Shown piece by piece: positions 1 through 8,740 of a stretch of 64,000 nucleotides of DNA. A program made the position numbers and the translations under genes. The notes under the pieces were generated by a model. The model worked only from the letters and a program-made list of their open reading frames with translations. It made no database searches and was not told the DNA's origin. How positions within the stretch are numbered: the first letter of the stretch is position 1; every line of letters begins with the position of its first letter. Origin of the DNA: Rhizobium lentis (GTDB lineage Bacteria; Pseudomonadota; Alphaproteobacteria; Rhizobiales; Rhizobiaceae); NCBI RefSeq assembly GCF_014200175.1, contig NZ_JACHBD010000006.1, forward strand, positions 186,001 through 250,000. Reading direction: 5' to 3'.

Positions 1-216
1 CGTCGGCGCAACCGCGCGGTAGCGCGGATCAAGGACGATGTCGGCCGGCACGGAGGCGATGTCGATGCCCGCGGCTTCGGCGGCTGCCGCCTCATCGAGG
101 CTGAAATAGCGCAGCATGGTCAGCTGGCGGCGGCCTTTCCAGGCGCGCAGGTCGGCCACCGTCGGCAAACGGCGTGATGCAGCGCCCCGGCTCTCCTGTT
201 CGCACAACTCTGTCAT
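1..216 (-). CDS. PanB-like (ketopantoate hydroxymethyltransferase superfamily) protein, N-terminal part
   Basis: The gene begins at an ATG that overlaps the mocE stop codon (ATGA) and runs off the left edge, so only the first 72 codons are visible. The segment around residues 18-60, with LRAWKG, LTMLRYFSLDEA and AAGIDIASV, follows the pattern of the first beta strand and helix of 3-methyl-2-oxobutanoate hydroxymethyltransferase (PanB). The usual metal-binding VGDSLG motif is replaced by SVPADIVLD, so this is probably a divergent member and not the housekeeping pantothenate enzyme. Overlap with mocE implies cotranscription with mocDE. The family call rests on a short segment; the function is not known. 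Confidence 0.6.
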   Translation of the reverse strand, partial: MTELCEQESRGAASRRLPTVADLRAWKGRRQLTMLRYFSLDEAAAAEAAGIDIASVPADIVLDPRYRAVAPT

Positions 217-524
217 TCGACCAACACCAGGACTTGCCCGCCCTCGCGCCGGACGGAATAAGTTCGCAGGTTCTCGCAGGCAGGCGAGCGCTTGGCCTCA
301 CCCGTTCGATAGTCGAATTGGCCATTATGTCTGGGACACTCGATCACATAGTCGAGCACCAATCCGTCTGAGAGCTCTACCTGCTCATGGGTACAGAGCC
401 CATCAGTGCAAAAGAATTCGTCGTTAGGGCTGCGAAAGATTGCAAAACTCCGTCCGCCATGGATCCAGCCCAAAACGTCTTCCTTTTCAATGTCGTCTTC
501 GGCGCAGGCAGCAATCCAGGGCAT
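213..524 (-). CDS. mocE: MocE-like Rieske [2Fe-2S] ferredoxin
   Basis: This 103-residue protein has the Rieske cluster ligands as CTH (Cys44, His46) and CPRH (Cys63, His66), and is the length of a stand-alone Rieske ferredoxin. It should be the electron donor to the adjacent diiron oxygenase. MocE of the Sinorhizobium meliloti rhizopine (moc) locus is the best-known relative. The chosen ATG has a GAGGA ribosome-binding site a few bases upstream; a longer reading upstream lacks Rieske-like sequence and would overlap mocD. It lies 47 bp after mocD and overlaps the next gene by 4 bp, so the three form an operon. A ferredoxin reductase (MocF) is not visible in the window. Confidence 0.85.
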   Translation of the reverse strand: MPWIAACAEDDIEKEDVLGWIHGGRSFAIFRSPNDEFFCTDGLCTHEQVELSDGLVLDYVIECPRHNGQFDYRTGEAKRSPACENLRTYSVRREGGQVLVLVE

Positions 525-571
525 ACGGTCCTCGTTTCCATGTTCAATGGGAATCTCTGATGGTGGGGCGA

Positions 572-1717
572 TCATGCGAGGGACCTTTCCGGCACAGCCG
601 CATGCAGCTCTTCGCGATAAGGCTTCGCCCCTTGCGGCAAGGCGCGCTTGAGATAATAGCCAGGCTCCCGTCTCTGCCGCATGATCGCTTGAAACATCTC
701 GCGATAGCCGTCCCAGATCGAGGTGTTTGCGGGCGGCAGGTCGTGCTTGATCGCCTCGTGCAGCCTTGCCAGCGCATGGTAAGGCACCATCGGGAACATG
801 TGGTGTTCGACGTGATAACCCATGTTCCAATAGATGAAGCGGCTGACGGGATTCATATAGACGGTGCGCGAATTAAGCCTATGGTCGAGCACGTCTTCCG
901 CGAGCCCGCCGTGCTGGAGGAGCCCGGTCATCACCATATGCCAACAGCCATAGATGCGCGGACCGCCGACCAGAAGAAGCGGGATCGCCGCCTTCCAACC
1001 TGCACCGGCGATGAGCATGCCTATGGTGGTCATCATGGCGGCTGCGTAGATTGCCATATGCACCCGCGCCCAGAACACCGCCTTGGGCCATTCGCTCTCG
1101 GGCACGTAGTCCTTCTCGTCCGGCGAGAGGACCCCGGCCGCATTGCGCGCGAGGGTCTTGAGGTTCTGCCAGACCTCGACCACGCCGGTATAGGCGAGCG
1201 CTTTCAGCGTCAGCGCGATCGGATGCATCCAGGCGATCTCGGGATCGCGGCCGACAATGATTGTATCGGTATGGTGGCGGGCGTGGCTCCAGCGCCAGTT
1301 CACCGGGTTGCGTGCCACCTGGAACGAGCAGATGTGATAAAGCACGTCATTCATCCAGCGCGTGCGAAAGGCGGTGCCGTGGCCGCATTCGTGCCAGCGT
1401 GCGTCGCAGGCCGAGCCATACATCACCCCATAGGCAAACCAGAACGGCACCGCCCACCAACTGCCCCAGAACCAGATGCCGCCAGCGGCAAAAGCCACGT
1501 GGAGAACTGCCCATAGAATCGTGTCGCGGATCGCCGGCTGGTCGCTGCGCTGCATCAACTCCTTCATCAGCTTGCGCGGCACTTCGGTGTGATACCATTC
1601 GGCCGCCACCAGCCCCGCCTCGACGGCTTGTCTAGCGGAAGCACCGGTCAAACCGTAGTCGCGGGGGAGGGCGGCAGACTGCCCGCTTGTTTCCATGTTG
1701 GCCGAATTGGCGCTCAT
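572..1717 (-). CDS. mocD: MocD-like membrane fatty-acid desaturase/hydroxylase family oxygenase
   Basis: The protein of 381 residues has the three histidine boxes of membrane diiron desaturases and hydroxylases: HECGHG at 109-114, HARHH at 145-149 and HVEHH at 302-306. Hydrophobic segments lie near 70-100 and 220-255. MocD of S. meliloti, required in rhizopine (3-O-methyl-scyllo-inosamine) catabolism, is of this type and is paired with a MocE ferredoxin as here. The start was set at the ATG preceded by GGAGA; an in-frame start 35 codons upstream lacks a good ribosome-binding site. The true substrate is unknown: moc-type pairs also occur in strains not known to use rhizopine, and no mocABC genes are in view. 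Confidence 0.8.
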   Translation of the reverse strand: MSANSANMETSGQSAALPRDYGLTGASARQAVEAGLVAAEWYHTEVPRKLMKELMQRSDQPAIRDTILWAVLHVAFAAGGIWFWGSWWAVPFWFAYGVMYGSACDARWHECGHGTAFRTRWMNDVLYHICSFQVARNPVNWRWSHARHHTDTIIVGRDPEIAWMHPIALTLKALAYTGVVEVWQNLKTLARNAAGVLSPDEKDYVPESEWPKAVFWARVHMAIYAAAMMTTIGMLIAGAGWKAAIPLLLVGGPRIYGCWHMVMTGLLQHGGLAEDVLDHRLNSRTVYMNPVSRFIYWNMGYHVEHHMFPMVPYHALARLHEAIKHDLPPANTSIWDGYREMFQAIMRQRREPGYYLKRALPQGAKPYREELHAAVPERSLA

Positions 1718-2154
1718 GCGATCATCTCCGGTGGCGGGAACAGATGCTGCGCTGAAAGCGACAGACCGGTCCCGCTCAGGCCGTTCACTATTGCCGCCGG
1801 CACCTCGGATCGCTCCGGACACATCACCCGTTCGCCCCTATATCCATATTCATCACGCATGGCCGCTGCGAGATCTGCCGATCCTCGGCCTGCTACCCGT
1901 GATGTTGTAATGACCCTGCTGATGCCAAACTGGGCTGCCGAAAGAAGCTTAGCAACTCAATATCACATCAAATCACATCAGTTGTTTCCTCCCAGATTGA
2001 TTGGAATTCAGCAGAACTCTTGGTAACAATTGTATTTGAGATGCTTATTTCATTTCGTGGCCTTACTTATATTGCAGGTTGGATATGATGTGAATAGCCT
2101 CATCTTTTGATGCGACAGAACGGCATTCCCCTCAGCTGCGCAAAGGGAAGGATC
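1718..2154. promoter_or_regulatory. Divergent promoter region of mocD and the LacI regulator, with tandem ATCACATCA repeats
   Basis: This 437-bp stretch has no convincing gene. It holds two exact 9-bp direct repeats, ATCACATCA at 1962-1970 and 1972-1980, spaced 10 bp start to start (one helical turn). They are flanked by the inverted pair CAACT (1953-1957) and AGTTG (1980-1984). The composition here is clearly more AT-rich than in the flanking genes. It is a plausible operator for the divergent LacI-type regulator, but no binding is known. Confidence 0.4.
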
Positions 2155-3180
2155 ATGAAGAAAACGACGATTTCCGATGTCGCCCGGAGGGCTGGCCTCT
2201 CGACTGCAACAGTCGATCGAGCATTGAACGACCGTGGTGGTGTCAGTGCCGCCAATCGCCAGAGGGTGTTTCGTGCCGCGAAGGAACTTGGCTATCTGCC
2301 GACCGAGGGGATGCTTCCCTTGCCCACGCGCCCCGCGCATCTGGAGTTCTTCATCCCCTTTGCGCACAACTCATTCATGCAGGACGTCGCCAGGAAGATC
2401 ACCAGCTTCGCGTCATCCCTGCCGCTGGTGGCGTCGTGCAATGTCACGGCACTCGACGGCATCGACCCTGACGCGCTCGTAGCGGCGCTGGAAGGTCTTC
2501 CGCTCCGGACCAACGGCGTCGGCGTGATTGCCGTCGATCACCCGAAGACACGGCATGCGATCCGCCGCCTGTGCGAATCCGGCGTCCGCGTCGTGACCCT
2601 AGTGACGGATGTTCTCTCGACCCCACGCTCTGCCTTCGTCGGCGTCGATAATCTGGTGGCGGGGCGAACCGCGGCGCTGATCATGGGCCTCACGTCGCGT
2701 GAGAAGAAGGGATCGATAGGACTGTTCCTCGGCTCGCGAACGCTCCACGGACACCAGCAGCGGGAATATGGATTCCGGACGTTGCTAGAGGAGCAATTCA
2801 AGCATCTGACGATCCTTCCTGCCATCGAAACCCGCGACGAGAACAAGCTGTTCCAGCCGGCGATGGAACGGATGCTACGCGACACCGACGATCTCGTCGG
2901 CGTCTATTGCGTCGGCGCAGGCAGGGCCGGCATCGCCGAAGTTCTGCAAGCAGCGAAAGGAAACAAGCGTCCCTTCGTCATCATGCATGACCTCACCGAC
3001 GCGACGCGGGCATGGCTGGCAGAAGATCTGATCGACGTCGTGATCGACCAGAATGCGCGCCTGATCGGCGAGCAGGTGGTCATAAGGCTCCTCGGCTCGA
3101 TCGCGGCAAGCACGCCGACCTTGTCTTTGAAGAACATCGAGCCGCGGATCATCTTTCGCGAGAATATCCCACTCGTTTGA
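2155..3180 (+). CDS. LacI-family transcriptional regulator
   Basis: The 341-residue protein starts with a typical LacI helix-turn-helix (TISDVARRAGLSTATVDRALND, residues 5-26). A sugar-binding-protein-like effector domain follows, with the AFVGVDN and GRTAALIMG elements of the periplasmic-binding-protein fold. The start has an AAGGGAAGG ribosome-binding site. The gene is divergent from mocD-mocE-panB-like across a 437-bp AT-rich region, so it most likely controls that operon in response to a sugar or inositol derivative. The ligand is inferred only from neighbourhood and family. Confidence 0.85.
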   Translation: MKKTTISDVARRAGLSTATVDRALNDRGGVSAANRQRVFRAAKELGYLPTEGMLPLPTRPAHLEFFIPFAHNSFMQDVARKITSFASSLPLVASCNVTALDGIDPDALVAALEGLPLRTNGVGVIAVDHPKTRHAIRRLCESGVRVVTLVTDVLSTPRSAFVGVDNLVAGRTAALIMGLTSREKKGSIGLFLGSRTLHGHQQREYGFRTLLEEQFKHLTILPAIETRDENKLFQPAMERMLRDTDDLVGVYCVGAGRAGIAEVLQAAKGNKRPFVIMHDLTDATRAWLAEDLIDVVIDQNARLIGEQVVIRLLGSIAASTPTLSLKNIEPRIIFRENIPLV

Positions 3181-3341
3181 CGCGGAACGCTTGCATAAGA
3201 GAATCTCACCGCATCAGGAAGCGAAGCCGCGCCGAACAGGAGCTGTCCCGATGTCTGCCACCGGGGCGTCTCGCCGATGCCATGCTTCCAGAGGGCGCTT
3301 TTTCCTATATCGCGCGCGGTGAAGGAGCAAGGCGTGTGAGC

Positions 3342-3647
3342 TCAGCCAAGGCCGATTGCCCGCAGCACAGCCACGCAAAAGACGCCGGCCGCGACGGAAA
3401 CCAGCATAGGCAAACGCAGGGCAGCGAGCGCGGTAACGGCACAGGCCGCGCTCTCCGCGATACCTGTCGCAAAAGCAGTCGGCGCCACCACGGCCATGAG
3501 CACTGCGGGCGGAATGGATTCGATCGCCTTGCGCCTGCCGCGGTCCAGCGACACATACCGCAGCAGAAAGAGCCCGCTGACACGCGTCAGGATGGTCGCG
3601 GCCGCCATGGCCAGAATGGCGAACAAGGTCTGCAGGTCGAGCGTCAT
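3342..3647 (-). CDS. azlD: AzlD-type small subunit of a branched-chain amino acid exporter
   Basis: This 101-residue, very hydrophobic protein has about four membrane segments, including the AzlD-typical stretch around TILTRVSGLFLL and a helix with IPPAVLMAVVAPTAF. Its ATG overlaps the azlC stop by 4 bp (ATGA), so it is translationally coupled. AzlC and AzlD form a two-component inner-membrane exporter for branched-chain amino acids and analogues. The 160 bp downstream, up to the convergent LacI gene, contain no gene. Confidence 0.85.
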   Translation of the reverse strand: MTLDLQTLFAILAMAAATILTRVSGLFLLRYVSLDRGRRKAIESIPPAVLMAVVAPTAFATGIAESAACAVTALAALRLPMLVSVAAGVFCVAVLRAIGLG

Positions 3648-4348
3648 GGCGTCACCTCCAGGCGGCGCATACCGCTGAAGGTCGCGGCTGCGACACCGGC
3701 AAGAGCGCCGGCCGCGACATACCAGACGCCCGGTAAGAAGTGATGGGTAAGCACGGCCGCTGCCGCGCTCGCAAGCAGAACGGCGCCGGTCTCTCGTCCT
3801 TTCCAGAATCCCATGACAAGCACGATGAAGACGGCCGGAAATGCGAAATCCAGCCCAAGCGCTGCGGGATCGCCGAGAAAGGCGCCGAGTGTGGCGCCCG
3901 CCAGCCCGGAAAGAACCCATGCCATGTAGAAGGGCGCTGCCAGGCCGGTAAACCATGCCGGTTTCAGCCTCGCCACACCGGCGCGGAACTCCGCCATTGC
4001 CCAGATTTCATCGGCCAGGAAAAGCACCGAGAGATAACGGGCGCGTGGTGAAAACGCCTGCATCTTCGTGACGATCGATGCTCCCATCAGCACGTGGCGG
4101 ATGTTGACGAGAAGGGCTGCGAAACCGAGGCTCGTCCAGGAGGCGGGATGTGTCCAGATATCCATCGCCACGAATTGCGAGCCGCCGGCAAAAACCAACG
4201 CGCTCATCAGGCCGACCTCAAGAGGCGAGAGCCCCTTCGTTGCGGCAACGGCACCGAACACCAGCCCAATCGGGATGACGGCGGCAACGAGTGGCGCGAT
4301 CGCCCGCATTCCGCCTGAAAATTCGGCCCAGATTTCATTTTTGCGCAC
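3644..4348 (-). CDS. azlC: AzlC-type large subunit of a branched-chain amino acid exporter
   Basis: The 234-residue polytopic membrane protein carries AzlC features: the GGMRAIAPLV start, GLVFGAVAATKG, and FAGGSQFVAM near residue 60, followed by several hydrophobic helices. I chose a GTG start because GGAGG lies 7 bp before it; the in-frame ATG at 4378 adds ten residues but has no ribosome-binding site. It is expressed with azlD (4-bp overlap). A 17-bp site at 4399-4415 upstream is repeated in front of the neighbouring araC-type gene, suggesting common control. Confidence 0.88.
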   Translation of the reverse strand: MRKNEIWAEFSGGMRAIAPLVAAVIPIGLVFGAVAATKGLSPLEVGLMSALVFAGGSQFVAMDIWTHPASWTSLGFAALLVNIRHVLMGASIVTKMQAFSPRARYLSVLFLADEIWAMAEFRAGVARLKPAWFTGLAAPFYMAWVLSGLAGATLGAFLGDPAALGLDFAFPAVFIVLVMGFWKGRETGAVLLASAAAAVLTHHFLPGVWYVAAGALAGVAAATFSGMRRLEVTP

Positions 4349-4398
4349 GTTCGAACCTCCGCTTGATGCCGAGGTCATAGAGCCGTGCCGAAGCGACG

Positions 4399-4415
4399 TC
4401 TTGAACGAAAGTGAT
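4399..4415. promoter_or_regulatory. Candidate AraC-type operator upstream of azlC (copy 1)
   Basis: TCTTGAACGAAAGTGAT lies 51-67 bp before the azlC start and touches the end of the regulator gene. It matches 16 of 17 bases with the site at 5304-5320, and both copies follow a GCGAC block. Sharing by the exporter and the adjacent regulator promoters suggests the binding site of that regulator. Confidence 0.6.
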
Positions 4416-5272
4416 TATCGCGCCCGATACTGGCCAGGGGTTAATCCCGTTCGCGCCTTGAAGTGCCTGGTGAAATGCGCCTGGTCGGCAAAACCGCATT
4501 CCAGCGCGACCTCTGCCGGCAGGTCACCGGCCCGCAGCCTGCGGCGCGCGCTCCTGACGCGGACGTCGGTAAGGAAGGCGTGCGGCGTGATATGGAATTC
4601 CTTGCGAAAGGCGCGGATCAGATGCGCGCGGCTGAGGCCGGCGACGGCGGCGAGTTCTTCCAGCCCCAGATCGGTCGCATAGTGTTCCGTCAGATAATCC
4701 CGCGCGCGCCGAACTGCTGAACGCTCCGAGGTGTCGGTCGGCTCGATGATCGAGCTTCCATGCTGGCGAAACATTGCGTCGAGCACCAGGAACATGCTCT
4801 GGCTGGTCTCCAGTGCCCCGACTCCGGCCTCCAAGGTCCGGTGGGCACCAAGAAACGCCGCGGCCAGTTTGGGATCGTGAAGAATCTGCTTGCCGAAGGC
4901 CGGCGTGCCGCGAAAGGTGCGGCCGGTGACATCCTCGAGGATTTCGCGAAAGAGCGACAGGTCGGGATAGATCATGCGATAGCGATAGCCGCCATCGGTC
5001 GGCGCCCCGTCATGCGTCTCGCCCGGATTGATCAGATAGAGATCGCCGGGGCCGGAGGCCTCGCGTGCACCGCAGATCGTGGCGATCTGGCTGCCGCTCT
5101 CGATGGCGCCGATGCTGAACGTATCATGGGCGTGCGGTGCGAACTCATGTGTCAGGAAGGTCGCGCTCAGGCATTCCATGCCGCCGAAGCGCGGATCGCG
5201 CCAAAAGCGCGTCGTCTCCGCTCCCGCGAGTGGCATGGCTTCGGTCGCCTGTTCCTGGGAAATATTCTGCAT
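4415..5272 (-). CDS. AraC-family transcriptional regulator (cupin sensor plus C-terminal HTH)
   Basis: The 285-residue protein has an N-terminal AraC-type cupin (HEFAPHAHDTFSIG region) and a C-terminal double helix-turn-helix of about 95 residues, with LEELAAVAGLSRAHLIRAF and ALECGFADQAHFTRHFKA motifs. It lies directly upstream of azlCD on the same strand with only 66 bp between them. The start at MQNIS is preferred over an ATG 22 codons upstream, because the latter would place the repeated operator-like site (5304-5320) inside the coding region. Likely role: sensing an amino acid and activating its own gene and azlCD. Confidence 0.85.
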   Translation of the reverse strand: MQNISQEQATEAMPLAGAETTRFWRDPRFGGMECLSATFLTHEFAPHAHDTFSIGAIESGSQIATICGAREASGPGDLYLINPGETHDGAPTDGGYRYRMIYPDLSLFREILEDVTGRTFRGTPAFGKQILHDPKLAAAFLGAHRTLEAGVGALETSQSMFLVLDAMFRQHGSSIIEPTDTSERSAVRRARDYLTEHYATDLGLEELAAVAGLSRAHLIRAFRKEFHITPHAFLTDVRVRSARRRLRAGDLPAEVALECGFADQAHFTRHFKARTGLTPGQYRAR

Positions 5273-5303
5273 CGGGCGGATATAGCAGTTTTCCCGCGAC
5301 GCT

Positions 5304-5320
5304 TCTTGAACAAAAGTGAT
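5304..5320. promoter_or_regulatory. Candidate AraC-type operator upstream of the regulator gene (copy 2)
   Basis: TCTTGAACAAAAGTGAT lies 32-48 bp before the chosen start of the AraC-type gene. It differs from copy 1 (4399-4415) at a single base and has the same orientation relative to the gene it precedes. Confidence 0.6.
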
Positions 5321-5389
5321 CAGCGAAGCTGGCCACATTCCCAGCCGATCGGCAAAGGATACCGGTCTTCTGGAAACGTTGAGTTCGAC

Positions 5390-7336
5390 TTACGCCGCGT
5401 TCAGACGTTCGGCGCTAACCGGCATTCCCATATGAAAGCCTTGGACGCGGTCAATGCGAAGATCCTTGAGCAGGGACAATTGTGCTGCCGTTTCGACCCC
5501 TTCCACCAGGATCGTATTCCCACGATTGCGGATGAGAGAGACCATGTCCTGAAGCATCGTCAACCCGCGTGGGTTGGAGCAGTCGTGCAGAAAGGTCCGA
5601 TCGACCTTGACCGTCTGAAACTCGATCGCCCTCAGCCAAGAGAGGCTCGCGAAGCCGGAGCCGAAATCGTCAAGCCAAATTTCGACGCCGAGAGCCCGCA
5701 GATCCGCAATGCATTTCAGCACCTCGGACTGCATATCCATGTCCAGGCCCTCGGTAACTTCCAAGGCCAGCCGCGACCCGCTGACCCCGCACCGAGCAAG
5801 AATGTCAGCGACACTCGCGGCAAAGCCGGGGGAGCGCAGTTGTATGGGCGACACGTTGACGCTGACGGTGGCCATCCGATCTGTCATCAGTATATCACGG
5901 CATGCCGTCTCGATCGCCCACTTACCCAATTCGAGGATAGCGCCGGTTCGTTCGGCAACCGGAATGAATGTCCTTGGCGAAACTGCGGTACCATCAGGCA
6001 TCCTGAGGCGCATCAAAGCCTCGACGGCTCTTGCTCTCTCGTTCGTCAGGTCGAAGATCGGTTGGTAAACGAGCGAGACCAGCTTGCGGTCAATGGCGGC
6101 CGTCAGCAGCGGGACGAGTTTACCAGCGTTGTCGTCGGGCCGAGGCAACGAGGGATCAAACCTACGAATGCAATTTCGGCCACTCGCTTTGGCATTGTAG
6201 AGAGCAAGATCGGCTTCTCGCACGATCCGTTCAACTTTCTCTCCAACGTCCTCGCTGGTGAAAGCTACGCCAATGCTGACGGTGACGATTGGGCTATCAT
6301 CTGGTCGCTCGTCATGAGCAATCGCCAGAAGCTCGACTTCCATCCTGATCTTCTCGGCCAGGCTCATCGCGATCGAGGGAGTTTCGGCCGGCATGACCAC
6401 GATAAACTCCTCGCCGCCGTATCTGCCGATCATGCCACCCGACGACTCTACAACCGCCTTCAGCAGATTGGCGATGACAGCGAGGCATCGGTCCCCTTCC
6501 TGATGCCCGTAGCGATCATTGAAGCGTTTGAAAAAGTCGACATCGATGAGCAATACGACGAAGTCGCGGCCTTCGTCTTTCCAAGCAGCCCAGCATTCGT
6601 CGAGTCGCCGATCGAGCGCACGCCGGTTGCTTATCCCTGTCAGGTAGTCGGTATTTGAAAGCTCGAGCAGCGACCTTCCGCGCTCAGACGCTTCCCAGTG
6701 CTGATAGCGCGCCTCCGCCGCGTTCAGCAGCACGTTTCGACGCTCGACATTCAATCGCCAATTGATTGAAGACGTGAAGACAAAGCAGGAAACGTAGAAC
6801 ATCCCGAAGGCAAGCTTGTAGACTTGACTTGAAGGAAAATACGTCTCGATCGTCACGAAAAATGCGCAGAGCACAAAGCTGGAGGTGATCACCGACAGCC
6901 GAAACGAGAAACTGAAAAAGAGGTTGGCCCCCATCATGAAGATGGCGCCGAAAATCATATAGTAAGACATGGCAGCGACGTCATGGGTGCCAATCGCCGG
7001 GTAAAGCCAGCCCAAATAGCCCGCCAGCAGTGCCGCGGCGCATGTGATGTCGAGCCAGACGATTTTCGCTTTTGCAAGTCGCAAGGCTTCAAAAGCCAGC
7101 AGCGCCATCGCTGCGACGACGAATCGCGCGGCGATCGTCAAAGGCGCAACGTCGGGGATAAGCCACCGATCGGGAAGTGCGAAGGACACATAAACGGCCA
7201 CCGCGATCCAGAGACCATGCCGTGAGCTTTGCCTTCTGGCAGAATCATTTTCGGCTTCCAGAGACTTGCAAGCCTCGGCAAATGAAAAACTGTCGGTTGA
7301 TTCATCGCGCTGCACAGTAGGGTGAGCCGCGCTCAT
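5390..7336 (-). CDS. Membrane GGDEF-EAL protein (cyclic di-GMP synthesis/breakdown)
   Basis: The 648-residue protein has five to six hydrophobic segments in residues 45-200, a GGDEF domain at about 225-385 and an EAL domain at about 400-645. The cyclase motif is GGEEF (307-311), an active form, and no RxxD inhibitory site is seen just before it. The EAL domain keeps EALMR, NVSPIQL, LEVTEG, LDDFGSG, KVDR, VEGVET and QGF, so metal and substrate residues look intact and either or both activities are possible. The membrane part has no recognised sensor family. It is transcribed alone, with about 230 bp before the divergent methyltransferase gene. Confidence 0.92.
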   Translation of the reverse strand: MSAAHPTVQRDESTDSFSFAEACKSLEAENDSARRQSSRHGLWIAVAVYVSFALPDRWLIPDVAPLTIAARFVVAAMALLAFEALRLAKAKIVWLDITCAAALLAGYLGWLYPAIGTHDVAAMSYYMIFGAIFMMGANLFFSFSFRLSVITSSFVLCAFFVTIETYFPSSQVYKLAFGMFYVSCFVFTSSINWRLNVERRNVLLNAAEARYQHWEASERGRSLLELSNTDYLTGISNRRALDRRLDECWAAWKDEGRDFVVLLIDVDFFKRFNDRYGHQEGDRCLAVIANLLKAVVESSGGMIGRYGGEEFIVVMPAETPSIAMSLAEKIRMEVELLAIAHDERPDDSPIVTVSIGVAFTSEDVGEKVERIVREADLALYNAKASGRNCIRRFDPSLPRPDDNAGKLVPLLTAAIDRKLVSLVYQPIFDLTNERARAVEALMRLRMPDGTAVSPRTFIPVAERTGAILELGKWAIETACRDILMTDRMATVSVNVSPIQLRSPGFAASVADILARCGVSGSRLALEVTEGLDMDMQSEVLKCIADLRALGVEIWLDDFGSGFASLSWLRAIEFQTVKVDRTFLHDCSNPRGLTMLQDMVSLIRNRGNTILVEGVETAAQLSLLKDLRIDRVQGFHMGMPVSAERLNAA

Positions 7337-7566
7337 GTAACGATGCCAGCCTGGCTACGATCTAACGAAGGTAAACTGTAAACCATGCTTCGGCGCCCTC
7401 CAGGATTTCGTTCCGCAACCTGCAACCGGTTTGTCTTATTATTTAACGTTCGTAGAGAATCGGGTTCTCACCCGCAACAGTAGAATTACCCTTATCCCGT
7501 GCAGATTCCAGTCGCATCCTATTTCGAGGTTGATTATGCTTAACGCTAGGTCAAAGGGGTCTCGAA

Positions 7567-8607
7567 ATGGCACGAAGTCTTGTCTTGGATGGTGAAAGTC
7601 TTGTTGCGCCCGGTGAAATTCGTCAGGCAGCAAGGAAGTTTGCCGTGCCGCCAAAGCCCGGCGACCTGATAGTTGCCAAAGCCGAGCTTGCCATCAGCCT
7701 TGACGTGTCGCTCCGTCAGTTCAATTCCGGCGTCGAGCCTGGTGCGATAATCGAGCGTCTCACCGAGGCCCTGCATCAGTTACGGCGTCGCTTTCATCCT
7801 GACGTGTGGGACGTCATCGTTCCGATCGCGCAATCTCATCCGGTTGCTCACTATCTACATCAAGATCCATTGACGCGCTGGTCGTTCGAAAAGCCGCGCG
7901 GCTATTCTGGCGACGCACGTCTTCTAGACTTCATCTACGGCAGGCCTGAGATCGATGACGCAGTCGCATCATCAAGCGACTTGGGACGTTTGATCTACGC
8001 CTATACTCGAAATGCTTCGTCATCCGTCGCGGTAAGGGAGCGTCGAGACATTCTGGCGCGCCGCGTCGACGAAATCGCTTCGGCTCGGCCTGGTTCCACC
8101 GAAGTTCTGGCCATCGCTTCGGGGCATCTTCGTGAAGGGCCTTTGTCGCGCGCGCTCCGCACCGGCGCGATCAAACGCTGGGTCGCTTTGGATCAGGACC
8201 CGATAAGCGTCGGAACCGTAGCCCGCGATTTCGCCGGTACGTCCGTCGAGGCGGTGAACGGGTCGGTCAAATCCGTGCTCGGTGGAAGGCATGCGCTGGG
8301 AACGTTCGATTTCGTCTACGCCGCAGGTCTCTATGACTATTTGCCGGACGCGGTGGCCGTGAAGCTGACCAGGAAGTGCGTCGGCATGCTTAAGCCTGGG
8401 GGCACATTCCTCTTCGCCAACTTCTCCCCGGAAACGGACGTCGATGGCTATATGGAGACATTCATGAACTGGGCGCTGCTGTTGCGGTCAGAACACGAAA
8501 TGGGCTCGATCGCTCATGAAAGCTTGACTGGGACCGATGCGAAAGTATCTGTTTGGTCCGGCTCAAACCGCAGCGTTGTCTACTGTGAAATCGAAAGAAA
8601 CTCCTAG
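7567..8607 (+). CDS. Class I SAM-dependent methyltransferase, PhcB-like
   Basis: The 346-residue protein has an N-terminal helical part, a KPRGYSGDARLLDFIYG segment near residues 113-130, and a Rossmann-type methyltransferase domain with VLAIASGHLREG as motif I, ALDQDP as the acidic motif and LKPGGTFLFANF as the post-IV strand. The RGYxGD...IY element followed by this domain recalls the family annotated as extracellular-factor 3-hydroxypalmitate methyl ester synthase (PhcB of Ralstonia). That likeness is from memory of the family pattern and needs a profile search. AAAGGGG precedes the ATG. It stands alone between two cyclic-nucleotide signalling genes. Confidence 0.7.
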   Translation: MARSLVLDGESLVAPGEIRQAARKFAVPPKPGDLIVAKAELAISLDVSLRQFNSGVEPGAIIERLTEALHQLRRRFHPDVWDVIVPIAQSHPVAHYLHQDPLTRWSFEKPRGYSGDARLLDFIYGRPEIDDAVASSSDLGRLIYAYTRNASSSVAVRERRDILARRVDEIASARPGSTEVLAIASGHLREGPLSRALRTGAIKRWVALDQDPISVGTVARDFAGTSVEAVNGSVKSVLGGRHALGTFDFVYAAGLYDYLPDAVAVKLTRKCVGMLKPGGTFLFANFSPETDVDGYMETFMNWALLLRSEHEMGSIAHESLTGTDAKVSVWSGSNRSVVYCEIERNS

Positions 8608-8740
8608 ACCGCGCGTTGGCCGACATCCAATGGCGTATGAGCCACAACGTTGGCGCACGGAACAGGAGCACGGATGCATTGCAGAACGGCCTCACCGAAG
8701 GTTTGCTATTGCTCTTTAGGGCGCACGAACGGGTCGGATC

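Noticed and set aside
440..1516. A 358-codon open frame on the plus strand
   Set aside because: Antisense to mocD, whose three histidine boxes establish the real coding strand.
4760..6658. A 632-codon open frame on the plus strand
   Set aside because: It is antisense to the AraC-type and GGDEF-EAL genes, spans their boundary and has no family motif; it is a shadow of high-GC codon bias.
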